Source of the DNA: Deltaproteobacteria bacterium
Lineage (GTDB): Bacteria; Myxococcota; XYA12-FULL-58-9
Direction: 5' to 3'
Length of the DNA: 64,000 bases
Assembly: GCA_016218825.1 (NCBI GenBank)
Contig: JACRCV010000034.1
Span: 83,497-147,496 of the forward strand
The position numbers were made by a program, and so were the translations under genes. Shown piece by piece: positions 9,997 to 18,900 of this stretch (position 1 is the stretch's first letter; each line of letters begins with the position of its first letter). A model generated the notes under the pieces. The model made no database searches. It worked only from the letters and a program-made list of their open reading frames with translations, and had not been told where the DNA came from.

Positions 9997-11508
9997 CTAC
10001 ACCCGGCCGCCGGTGAGCATGATGCGGTTCTTGGCGCTGCGGCTCTCGCCGACCGAGGTCACGCGGATCGCGGCCTCGTCGTAGACCGGACAGTGATTCT
10101 CGCACACCCCGCAGCCGACGCAGCGGTCGAGATCGACGAACGGCCGCTTCAAGGTCTTGCTGCTGCCGTCGCGGGTCACCACGGTCTCGAGCTTGAAGTA
10201 GACCGCCTTCGGCGAGGTCGGGCAGACCTCCTCGCAGACGATGCACGCGGTGTCCATCGCCCAGGGCAGGCAGCGGCCGCGGTCGATGAAGGCCGAGCCG
10301 ATGCGCACCGGCTCCTGATGTGGCGGCTTGCCCACCTTCTTCAACACCGTCAGCGGCGCGATGGCGCCGGTGGGGCAGACCGCGGAGCACAGCACGCAGA
10401 GGTTCTCGCAGTAGCCGAGGCGCGGCACCAAGATCGGGGTCCACAGGCCTTCGAGCCCGGCCTCGGTGAGCGTCGGCTGCAGGCCGCCGGTGGGACAGGC
10501 CTTCATGCAGACGCCGCACTTGATGCAGCGGGCCAGGAAGTCGGGCTCGTCGAGGGCGCCCGGCGGCCGGATCCGAAGCGGGCTCGGCCGCGGCTCGCTG
10601 CCGCTCCCGGCGCGCAACAGCGGCACCGCCAACAAGCCTCCGAGCGCGGCAGTGAGCGTGCGCCGGCGCGTCAGGTCGAGGCGGTCGGTCGTGAGCTCGG
10701 GGGACGGCAAGAAGCCGTAGCGGATGCCGTCGCGCGGACAGCGCCCCTGACAGTTCAGGCACAGCATGCACTCGGAGACCCTGAGCGTGCCGTGCGGCTC
10801 GGCGGCGCCCTGGCAATCGGCGCCGCAGGCGTTGCAGTCTTTGCACTTGTCGGGGTCCTTCTGCAGCCGGAAGAGCGCGAAGCGCGACAGCAGGCCCAGG
10901 AGCGCGCCGAGGGGGCACAGCAGCCGGCAGTAGAGGCGCGGGATCCAGAGGTTCATCGCCAGCGCGGCGATGAAGAGGATCGCGATCACGCCGCCGAACG
11001 AGAAGTGCCGCGTGCCCTGATAGACGCCGTACGCGGTGTTGTCGGCGGCCGGCATCACCACCGTGGTGAAGGCGCGCCAAATGAAGGCGATCGGATCCAA
11101 CAGGCCGATCTGGGCGCTGCCGCAGACCGCGGCGACCAGGAAGCCGACGAGCAGGTAGTACTTCAGGGTGTAGGCGGGGCGCGGGGCGTTGAGCTTCACC
11201 CGATCGGGGACGCGGCGGAGCTTTCCCACCCAGCCGAAGAAGTGATGCAGCGTGCCCATCGGGCAGATCCAGCCGCAAAAGAACCGGCCCATCACCAGCG
11301 TCAGCACGATGAGCGGTAGGCTCCAGGCGAGGGTGACGAAGAGCGTGTGGCCGGCGAGCGCGGTGGCGATCGCCACCAGCGGGTCGAAGCCCAGGAACCA
11401 CTCCACCGGGTAGCCGCTGATGAACGAGATCGTGGTCACGCCGACGAGAAAGAGGAACAGCGCCAGGAAGGTCGCTTGGTAGACGCGGCGCAGCCAGAGG
11501 TAGCGCAT
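9997..11508 (-). CDS. membrane polyferredoxin of the NapH/NosR/RdxA type
   Basis: 503 residues from the ATG at 11508, two bases after the stop of the DUF362 gene. The larger open frame upstream is a shadow. The N-terminal half has about five membrane segments with the hallmark CGWICPMGT and CRLLCPLGA motifs of NapH/RdxA/NosR-like electron-transfer proteins. Several ferredoxin clusters follow: CKDCNACGADC, CLNCQGRC, CIKCGVCMKAC, CVLCSAVC, CIVCEEVC and CVGCGVCENHC. An RRR stretch plus hydrophobic segment (TRRRTLTAALGG) splits the clusters, so the last four probably lie across the membrane from the first two. The likely role is moving electrons between the quinone pool or cytoplasm and the envelope, serving the DUF362/DUF6599 proteins in the same operon. 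The partner assignment is inference. Confidence 0.85.
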   Translation of the reverse strand: MRYLWLRRVYQATFLALFLFLVGVTTISFISGYPVEWFLGFDPLVAIATALAGHTLFVTLAWSLPLIVLTLVMGRFFCGWICPMGTLHHFFGWVGKLRRVPDRVKLNAPRPAYTLKYYLLVGFLVAAVCGSAQIGLLDPIAFIWRAFTTVVMPAADNTAYGVYQGTRHFSFGGVIAILFIAALAMNLWIPRLYCRLLCPLGALLGLLSRFALFRLQKDPDKCKDCNACGADCQGAAEPHGTLRVSECMLCLNCQGRCPRDGIRYGFLPSPELTTDRLDLTRRRTLTAALGGLLAVPLLRAGSGSEPRPSPLRIRPPGALDEPDFLARCIKCGVCMKACPTGGLQPTLTEAGLEGLWTPILVPRLGYCENLCVLCSAVCPTGAIAPLTVLKKVGKPPHQEPVRIGSAFIDRGRCLPWAMDTACIVCEEVCPTSPKAVYFKLETVVTRDGSSKTLKRPFVDLDRCVGCGVCENHCPVYDEAAIRVTSVGESRSAKNRIMLTGGRV

Positions 11509-11510
11509 CG

Positions 11511-12539
11511 TTAGAGCTCGACCCGCTTCAGGCTCTTGTAGTCGAGGGTGCCGATGCCGGCGGCCACGGCGCGCGCCAAGAAGCCGAGCTCGCTCGGGCT
11601 CCGATTCAAGAAGCCGGCGCCGAAGGCGTCGAGCGCCACCTCGTCCACGCCGACCGCGACGGTGTCGAAGCGCTTGACGTCGTCGAGGCTGCCGCCGGTG
11701 GGGCCGTTCGCCAAGAGCACTCGGGTCGCGTCGAGAATCGTCAGGGTGGGCTTCATCATCGCGGCGAGGTCGGCGATCGATTGATCGATCTCCTGGTGCA
11801 AGCGCACCCGATGGCCGCCGATGACGCCGTACCAGTTCTTCAGGCTCATCGTCGCGTTGGTGAGGCCGTGGTGCTTGACGATCGGCATGTTGATGATCTT
11901 GTCGGCATCCACGAACGGCCAGAACACCTCGGCGGTCTGCAAGACGCGGCCCCCCACCGCGACCGCGCGAAAGCCCGTGCTGCCGGGCAGCACGACCTTG
12001 GCACCGGCGGCCTTCGCCGCGGCCTCGATCCCGGAGCGCGCGAAGCACTGCTCGACCTTGTTGACCGACACGTCGGTCACCCAGACCTCTTTGGCGCCCA
12101 GCGTGACGCACTGGCGCACCACCTCGGCGACGAGCTCGGGGTTGGTGTTCGCGGCCTGCTCCGGCAGCCGGTTCCAGCCGACGTTCGGCTTCACCACGAC
12201 CCGTTCGCCCGGCTTGATGAAGGTCTCCAAGCCGCCCATCGCTTTGAGCGCCTTGCGCACGTTCTCGACCGCGTCCGGCCCTCTGGCGATCGCCATGTCG
12301 ACCGCGCCGGCGGGGCGCGCGATGCGATGGTCGCGCATCTTGATCAGCGGCTCGGCGCGGGCGGTCTCGCGGTCGTAGAGCCAGGTGCCGAGGCCGAGGG
12401 TGGCGAGGGCGGCGACCGAGGTCTGCGCGATCTTCGACGTGATCTCGCGGCGCGTATAGGCCCGGGGCTTGCCGGCATTGTCGGCGGCGCGTTGCAGCGC
12501 GTCGGCGAGGGGCAGATCGGGGTTGTTCTTCCGTGTCAT
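11511..12539 (-). CDS. DUF362 family protein, membrane-anchored or exported
   Basis: 342 residues. After a basic N-terminus (YTRREITSKIAQ) there is one hydrophobic segment at about residues 40-55, either a Tat-like signal or an anchor. The rest is a DUF362 domain with the two signatures shared by all three copies in this locus: VVVKPNVGWNR near residue 110 and INMPIVKHHGLTNATMSLKN near residue 220. DUF362 proteins are often encoded beside iron-sulfur proteins, but their reaction is not established. The start overlaps the stop of the DUF6599 gene (ATGA) and the stop is 2 bases from the polyferredoxin start, so the three genes form a tight operon. Confidence 0.82.
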   Translation of the reverse strand: MTRKNNPDLPLADALQRAADNAGKPRAYTRREITSKIAQTSVAALATLGLGTWLYDRETARAEPLIKMRDHRIARPAGAVDMAIARGPDAVENVRKALKAMGGLETFIKPGERVVVKPNVGWNRLPEQAANTNPELVAEVVRQCVTLGAKEVWVTDVSVNKVEQCFARSGIEAAAKAAGAKVVLPGSTGFRAVAVGGRVLQTAEVFWPFVDADKIINMPIVKHHGLTNATMSLKNWYGVIGGHRVRLHQEIDQSIADLAAMMKPTLTILDATRVLLANGPTGGSLDDVKRFDTVAVGVDEVALDAFGAGFLNRSPSELGFLARAVAAGIGTLDYKSLKRVEL

Positions 12540-13171
12540 GGCATCCGGCTCGCGAGCAAGCGCCCGAGGTCGACGAGCGCCGCCTCCGCGCCTGCATCGA
12601 ACGCGGTGAGCTTGACGTAGTAGCGGCCGCGGTAGAACACCACCGCCAGGCGACCCTGGTGGCCGGCGTCGCCGAGCGCCAGGACCTGCGCCGCGGGGGG
12701 TTTCTCGAAGGTGAAGATCGCGAGGGCGTTTTCGGTGATGCCCATGTCGTAGACGTCGGCGGCGAGCTCACCGCCGGCGGTGGTCTTGAGCTCCAGCGCC
12801 GCGAGCTTGCGGAAGCCGCGCTCGATGAACACCGGGGCGGCGCCGTCGATGTAGTCGAACAGGCCCTTCTGATCGTAGAGCGCGGCCTCGGCCTTGAGCG
12901 TGAAGCCGGCGAGGGGTGGGGCGAGCAGCGCCTTGAGGGCGGCGTCGGGGTCTTTCGCGGCGTTCGCGGCCGGCGTCGCGCCGGGCGTCCCTTCGGCACG
13001 GCCCGCACCTGCGGTGGGCGGGGTCGTGGCGCCGAGGGGCGAGCACGGGTCGACGCGGCACGGGCCGGTGCCGCGGGCGACGAGGAAGGTGACGAGCGCG
13101 GTGGGCACGGCGACGAGGAGGGCGAACAGAGTTGAGCGCACGCCGGGGCTCCTTGGTGAGACGCGGGCCAT
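12536..13171 (-). CDS. secreted or anchored DUF6599-like protein
   Basis: 211 residues from the ATG at 13171; the open frame runs further upstream but overlaps a divergent gene. The N-terminus is a signal or anchor (LFALLVAVPTALVTFLVARG), followed by a Pro/Ala linker to about residue 70. The globular part carries the motif IDGAAPVFIERGF (genomic 12812-12850), which I recognise as typical of DUF6599. The same motif recurs in the lipoprotein at 13278 and inside the large outer-membrane protein at 15983. It is the first gene of the operon with DUF362 and the polyferredoxin. Function is unknown; context suggests an envelope binding partner of the redox proteins. Confidence 0.78.
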   Translation of the reverse strand: MARVSPRSPGVRSTLFALLVAVPTALVTFLVARGTGPCRVDPCSPLGATTPPTAGAGRAEGTPGATPAANAAKDPDAALKALLAPPLAGFTLKAEAALYDQKGLFDYIDGAAPVFIERGFRKLAALELKTTAGGELAADVYDMGITENALAIFTFEKPPAAQVLALGDAGHQGRLAVVFYRGRYYVKLTAFDAGAEAALVDLGRLLASRMP

Positions 13172-13277
13172 TCTGCAGTGCCGGCGCCGGAAGCGCAACC
13201 GCGGCCCCGAATTGACACCCCCACCCCTTCTCTGTAGGAGCGTCAAGCCGCCCAAATCTGCGGCGCGAGGAGGTCTC

Positions 13278-13865
13278 ATGATGCTGCGTACGCTCGTTCT
13301 GGTCGTTGGCGTGGGTGTGGCTGCGGTCGGCTGCGACGGTGGTGATGACACGCCGGCGAGGTGCACGAACACCGCGGCGCTCGCCACGGTGTTCCCCGCC
13401 GACGGCGAGGTGGCGGGCTTCACGGTCGCGGCCGGGTCGACCTTCGAGACCGCGAGCACCAAGAACGACCTCGTGGCGCTGATCGACGGCGCCGCCGATC
13501 CCTTCACCGACAACGGCTTCGTCACCTGGGGGCGGCAACACTACACCGACGGCAGCAACACCCTGGACTACCAGGTCTACCAAATGCCGAGCGTCGCCGC
13601 GAACGAGACCACCTGGGCCGCGGAGCTCGACCCCGCCAAGAGCTATCGCCAGAGCCAGGTGGCCGGGGGCTGGACCGACGTCGCCGGCATCGGCGACGCG
13701 GCGCGGGTCGCGAACGGCGGCGCCGCGGTTTGGTGGTACGGCGTCCGCAAGTGCGCCTACCAGGTCGACGCCCACATCACCGACCTGTCGGGCACCAAGA
13801 GCGACGCCACCAAGACCGCCGCCGAGACCTATCTGAAGGCCGCGGTCGCCAAGATCCCAGAGTAG
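13278..13865 (+). CDS. DUF6599-like lipoprotein
   Basis: 195 residues. Two adjacent ATGs (13278 and 13281) follow a strong GAGGAGG at 13267-13273; the second has the better 7-base spacing. The signal peptide ends in VAAVGC, a clear lipobox. The mature protein matches the DUF6599-like proteins nearby: IDGAADPFTDNGF at 13482-13520, then a strand of the LDYQVYQM type and a small-residue C-terminus. It is divergent from the DUF6599/DUF362/polyferredoxin operon (106 bases between starts) and convergent with the next DUF362 gene (5 bases between stops). It is probably expressed with the locus, but nothing in the sequence proves it. Ligand unknown. Confidence 0.78.
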   Translation: MMLRTLVLVVGVGVAAVGCDGGDDTPARCTNTAALATVFPADGEVAGFTVAAGSTFETASTKNDLVALIDGAADPFTDNGFVTWGRQHYTDGSNTLDYQVYQMPSVAANETTWAAELDPAKSYRQSQVAGGWTDVAGIGDAARVANGGAAVWWYGVRKCAYQVDAHITDLSGTKSDATKTAAETYLKAAVAKIPE

Positions 13866-13870
13866 CGCTC

Positions 13871-14920
13871 CTAGAGCACGATCGGCCGCAGCTCGACCTG
13901 ACGGGTCCCCAACCCGAGGTCGCGGGCCTGGTCGACCCAGCCGAGCAGCGCCGCGGGGACCGGCAGCATCGAGCCGTCCGCGGCCCGCAGCTCGTTGACC
14001 AAATCGAGGGCGTAGGAGTCGAGCGCCAGCGGATCGCGCGCCACCGCCAGGCGCCTCGGGGTGCTGTCGCTCTCGGACGCCGTGCCGCCCAACACCACCG
14101 CGATCAGGGCGTCGAGCACCGTGAAGCGAAAGCGCTCGCGGATCGGGGCGAGGGCGTAGATCGCCGGCAGCGCCGTGTTCAGGTCGTTGTGGAAGTCGCC
14201 GGGGTTGTCGATGACGCCGTAGACGTTCTTCAGCGCCGCGGTGACCCCCGAGACCTCGTGGGTCTTCAGCACCGGGCAGTTGATGGTCACGTCGGTGAGC
14301 TCGGTGAGGATGCGCGAGAACCGCACCCGCTTGCCGGCCGACACCTCGCAGTAACAGTCCTCGTAGCCCGGCCCGCTGAGGTCGGTGGTCGACGTCACGG
14401 TGCCGAGCACTTGGGTGCCCAAGACCTCGGGGGTGAGCCCGGCGCGCGTCAGCTCGTCCTGGCGGCGGTCCCAGACGATGATGTCGCCCTTCGGGATGCC
14501 GAGATCGCGCTGCAGCCCGCTTATCACCGCCTGCACCACCGGGACCGAGGTCGGCACGAAGCCGTTCAGGGTGTTGACCTTGAGACCGACCTTCATCCCG
14601 GCGCCGTAGTCCGGAAAGATCTCGCGCCACGGCGTGCTCGCGCCGTCGGTGAGCTCGGCCATCGCCCGATCCAACATCGGCGCCACCCGCGCCGCCTGAA
14701 TCGCCACCGCCGGCGGCGACGTCACGCTCGCCTCGTCGTACACCGCGACCACCCGACTGACCGCGGGCACCGGGTCGAGCGCCGCTGCGGAGCACACCGC
14801 GCGGGCTCTCGGCCAGGTCCCACCGACGTCGGGGAAACAGCGCGCCACCGAGGTCCCCGCGGCCACCAGCGCCGCCTCACGAAGGAAACGCCGCCGACTC
14901 GTCGTCGCCGCGTCGGGCAC
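13871..14920 (-). CDS. Tat-exported DUF362 family protein
   Basis: 349 residues from a GTG at 14920. The open frame extends to 15832, but that part lies antisense to another DUF362 gene. The chosen start gives a clean Tat-type signal (SRRRFLREAALVAAGTSVA), implying export in folded form, perhaps with a cofactor. The DUF362 signatures are VGLKVNTLNG and INCPVLKTHEVSGVTAALKN, aligned with those of the copies at 11511 and 15069. No strong ribosome site is visible before the GTG, so the exact start is uncertain. It is divergent from the third DUF362 gene, with 148 bases between the starts. Confidence 0.78.
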   Translation of the reverse strand: MPDAATTSRRRFLREAALVAAGTSVARCFPDVGGTWPRARAVCSAAALDPVPAVSRVVAVYDEASVTSPPAVAIQAARVAPMLDRAMAELTDGASTPWREIFPDYGAGMKVGLKVNTLNGFVPTSVPVVQAVISGLQRDLGIPKGDIIVWDRRQDELTRAGLTPEVLGTQVLGTVTSTTDLSGPGYEDCYCEVSAGKRVRFSRILTELTDVTINCPVLKTHEVSGVTAALKNVYGVIDNPGDFHNDLNTALPAIYALAPIRERFRFTVLDALIAVVLGGTASESDSTPRRLAVARDPLALDSYALDLVNELRAADGSMLPVPAALLGWVDQARDLGLGTRQVELRPIVL

Positions 14921-14982
14921 GACACCAGCGCCGTCGTGCCGCCTCAGCCTCTTCGTGCGAATGATGCGCCTCCAAAGTGGGG

Positions 14983-15014
14983 TTCGTGACCCGCGCCGAT
15001 AAGCTGCTATGATA
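14983..15014 (+). promoter_or_regulatory. possible extended -10 promoter
   Basis: TGC-TATGAT with the -10 hexamer at 15009-15014, 55 bases before the exported DUF362 gene at 15069. TTCGTG at 14983-14988 could be a poorly spaced -35 (20 bases). The rest of the 148-base divergent gap shows no palindrome or riboswitch-like fold. Confidence 0.32.
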
Positions 15015-15068
15015 GAAGCCGCTCTCGAACCTGTAAAGGTCGCTCGCCGGGCCACGCAGGAGTAGCCA

Positions 15069-15986
15069 ATGCCTTCCTTCAGCAGACGACGCTTCATCGA
15101 GGGGACCGTGGTCGGCGCGGGGCTCGTGGCGCTGCCCTTCAGACGCGTGGTCGCCGCGACCCTCACGCCCGACATCATCGAAGTCGAGGGCACCGACCAC
15201 AAGAAGATGGTCGCCGCCGCGGTCGAGGCGCTCGGCGGCATCAAGCAGTTCGTGCACAAGGGCGACATGGTGGTGTTGAAGCCGAACGCCGCGTTCGCCA
15301 ACCCGCCCGACTGGGGCACGACGACGCACCCCGACACCGTGGCGGCGATGGCGCAGCTCTGTCTCGACGCCGGCGCCAAGCAGGTGCTGGTGATCGAGTA
15401 CCCCCAGGCCAAGGGGCAGAAGTGTCTGGATCGCTGCGGTCTGACCGCGGCGATGGCTCTGGTGCCGGGGGTGAAGGTCAAGGTGCTCGGCGCCGACGAC
15501 GACTTCAAGACCACCAAGGTGCAAGGCGGCGTCGCCTGCACCTCGACCGACGTCGCCAAGGCGGTGTTGTCGGCCGACGTGCTCATCAACCTGCCGGCGG
15601 CCAAGGCGCACACCCAGGGCATCGTCTCGTTCGGCTTGAAGAACGCCATGGGCCTCATCAAAGACCGCCAGGCGTTCCACACGATGTTCGATCTGCAGCA
15701 GGGCATCGCCGACTTGAACCGCGTCATCAAGCCGCAGCTCACCATCGTCGACGCGACCCGGGCGCTGCTCACCAACGGCCCCGCGGGCCCGGGCGAGACC
15801 TCGAACCCGAACCGGATGATCGCCGGACGCAACGTCGTCAGCGTCGACGCCTACAGCCTCGGGGTCGCGCGCTTCAACCAGCGCCAGCTGACGGTCGCGG
15901 ACGTGCCGCACATCGCGCTCGCGGGCAAGGCCGGGCTGGGTGAGGTCGAGGTCGCGAAGCTCAAGGTCAAGAAGGTGACGGCCTGA
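15069..15986 (+). CDS. Tat-exported DUF362 family protein
   Basis: 305 residues. The ATG is 6 bases after AGGAG. The N-terminus is a textbook Tat signal (SRRRFIEGTVVGAGLVALPF). DUF362 signatures are VVLKPNAAFAN and INLPAAKAHTQGIVSFGLKN. A possible extended -10 promoter (TGCTATGAT) lies 55 bases upstream. The stop overlaps the proposed start of the large outer-membrane protein, so the two are probably coupled. Exported DUF362 proteins are known from genomes, but their activity is not established. Export through Tat suggests a folded or cofactor-loaded protein acting outside the cytoplasm. Confidence 0.82.
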   Translation: MPSFSRRRFIEGTVVGAGLVALPFRRVVAATLTPDIIEVEGTDHKKMVAAAVEALGGIKQFVHKGDMVVLKPNAAFANPPDWGTTTHPDTVAAMAQLCLDAGAKQVLVIEYPQAKGQKCLDRCGLTAAMALVPGVKVKVLGADDDFKTTKVQGGVACTSTDVAKAVLSADVLINLPAAKAHTQGIVSFGLKNAMGLIKDRQAFHTMFDLQQGIADLNRVIKPQLTIVDATRALLTNGPAGPGETSNPNRMIAGRNVVSVDAYSLGVARFNQRQLTVADVPHIALAGKAGLGEVEVAKLKVKKVTA

Positions 15987-18900
15987 TCCGACGCCTGGCG
16001 CCACTGCTCGTGGTCTTGGCGGCGACGCGCGCCCAGGCCCGCACCCCGGAGCTCGCGGTCGACCCGCGCGAGGGCGTGTGGTTTGCGGCCGGCGAGATCT
16101 TCGTCAAGCAGGCCCGCGATCGCTTCGCGGTGTTCAACGCCCCCGCCAAGGTCAACAACCTCGCGGTCGACGACGAGACCGTGTGGATCGCGAGCGACGA
16201 CGGCGTCATCCGCTTCGAGTCCGGCAGCCAACGCCTGAGCTCGCTGTCGATGGACGACGGCCTGCCGAGCCAGGCGGTGTCGAGCGTCGCCGTCGATCCC
16301 GACTACGTCTGGTTCGGCACCAACAAGGGGCTGGCCCGTTACCGCAAGGTCGATCGCACCATCCGGGTCTACGGCGACGACAACGGCCTGCCGCACCGCG
16401 CCGTGACCTACATCCGTCGGGTCGGGCGCCAGATGTGGTTCGGCACCAAGGGCGGGCTCGCGGTCTACGACCCGGACACCGACGGCCTGCGCGCTTACAC
16501 CAGCGCCGACGGCCTCGCGTCCGACTACGTCGAGGAGCTCTATCAGGTGGCCGATGATCTCTGGGCGCAAACCGACGTCGGGCTCAGCCGCTTGCGGATC
16601 GCGAACAAGCGCTTCACCAACTTCAGCTTCGCGGACATCGGCGGCACCGAGCTCCGCGCCTTCGTCGTCGTCGGCGATCAAGTCTGGGTCGGCACCGAGC
16701 AGGGCCTGACCACCTTCGACAGCGCCGCCGACGCCTTCATCGCCTTCCCGCAGATGGGGGCGCTCGAGAGCCCTTCGATTCGCGGCATCGAGCCGTTCAC
16801 CGACTACCTCTTCATCACCACCGACAAGGAGGTGGTGCAGTATCACAAGATCAATCGCAGCTTCCGCCGCTTCACGGAAGGAGACGGCATCATCCGCAAC
16901 GCGGGCGCGGTCGGGACGCTGCTCTCCGGCAGTCAGCTGGCGATGCTCTTCGCGGACGGCGTCCAGCTCTATGACATTCAGCGCGAGCTGTGGGTGTGGC
17001 GCGCGCTGTTGGCGACCGAAGAGACCGAGGCGGGCGGCGGCGCGTCGAGCTGGCAGCTCTCGACCAAGGTGGACAGCCAAGAGCCCTTCGACCTCCGGCG
17101 TTGGCGCGAGCGGTTTACGCCGGGCGACAACGGTTACACCGCGCTGTCGTTGACGGGCGGCGCCGGCTCCCAGCTCGAGGGCAACCGCTCGCTCGATGTC
17201 TCGACGCTCCTCGACTACGGCGAGCTGGCGCGCGACCGCGAGGGGCGCGCGTCGTTGAAGTACAACGGCATCCGCGACGCCAAGCTCAAGATCGAATACC
17301 TCGGCAACCAGGAGGACGTGCTGCGCGAGGTGAAGGCGAGCGACGCCCTGCGTTATCAACAGACCCTCGAAGACGGCGTCTTGAACCCGTTGTTCTTGGC
17401 CGGCGCCCACGTTCGCGTCGCGTCTCCCGGCGCCGAGCCCGCGCTTCAGGGTCAGGCGGACGCCGGCCTGCGTCGCGGGGTCACGGCGCGGGACTTTCTC
17501 ACCGGACCGCGGCAAGAGGTCTACAGCCTGTCACAGCGCTACATCCTCCCGGGCTCGGAGCGGGTGTTCTTGGACGGCGAGCTCCTGACCTCGGGCACCG
17601 ACTACACGGTGATCTATCCCGCCGGGCAGCTCGCGTTTCTCGATCCCGAGCGCGTCGACGACCTGTCGATCATCGAGGTCGAGTACGAGTACGACGTGAT
17701 GCCGAAGAAGGGCCTCGGCGTCATCTCGCTCCTGGATCTGTTGCCGGCCGACAACGAGGTGGGCGCCTGGGTGCGGGCCGCGGAGCCGACCATCATCTCC
17801 GAGGAGTCGGGGCTCTACGCCCAGATCGACGGCGCGGCGCCGAAGTACATCGACCGCGGCTGGGTGCGGAGCGTCTACGTCGAGTACCGCCAGGGCAGCC
17901 GCAGCTTGCAGCTCGCGATCCACGACATGGGCACGGCCGCGCAAGCCGAAGACCTCTACGGCTACGACTTGCCGGCGGCGCGCGAGCCGATCCCCGAGCA
18001 CGACAACATGATCCTCGACGTCGGCCTCGCGACCTCGTACGCGGTCAAGGCGCACCAGGACGGCTTCTACGTCGAGCTGTCGATCGACGAGAAGTCCGAC
18101 GCCGCGAAGCAGTCGCTGAAGCTCTTCGCGATCCAGGTGATCGACCGCGGCGAGAACGCCGGCGCCAACAAGATCCAGACCCTGCGCGAGCTCTTCGCCG
18201 CGGCGCGCGCCGCGGTGTCGCCTTTTGCCGGGATGGAGATCGGCGCTCGCGCCGTCGAGGTCTCGAGCCTCCGCGACCCGAGCCTTCGCACCCCGCCCCG
18301 CGACCTCCTGACCGGCATCATGGACGCGCGTTACGAAAAGGCGCTCGCGGACCGCGGCCGCTTCACCGCCTATGCCGAGGCCGCCGGCAGCCACAGCCAG
18401 GGCGGCGCCCGCGAGGACGGCTTCGCCGTGATGACCCGCCTCAGGCTCGCGCACCCGTGGCTCGACGGCACGCTCTCGGGGCGTTACCAGGACCAGGGCT
18501 TCACCGCGATCGGCAGCGACCGCACCCTGTACGGCAACCTGCGCGACGAGACCCGGCTCGCGGCCACGGCGTATCCGACGCGTTACCTGCCGACCTCGGT
18601 GTTCTTCACCCGCCAAGAGGCGTTCGTCGACGGCGACCCCGACGTCGGTGTGGTGCAGCACGCGCTGGCGCGGCTGCAGCTGACGCACCCCGACCTGCCG
18701 GCGACCAGTCTGCAGTTTGGCCACACCTTCTTGGACGACGCGACCGGCGGGGTGACGAACCGTCTGAAGGCGGTGGCCGCCACCGACTACGATCTCGCCG
18801 AGGGCATCCTGAAGCCGTTGGGGTTGAAGCGCTTCATCGTCCGCGGCACCTATGGGATCTCGGAGGCGACGACGAAGGCGAGCGGCCGCTTCGCGCACGC

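Noticed and set aside
11509..13224. N-terminal extension of the polyferredoxin frame
   Set aside because: Runs through two real genes on the same strand in other frames; start at 11508 follows the DUF362 stop by two bases.
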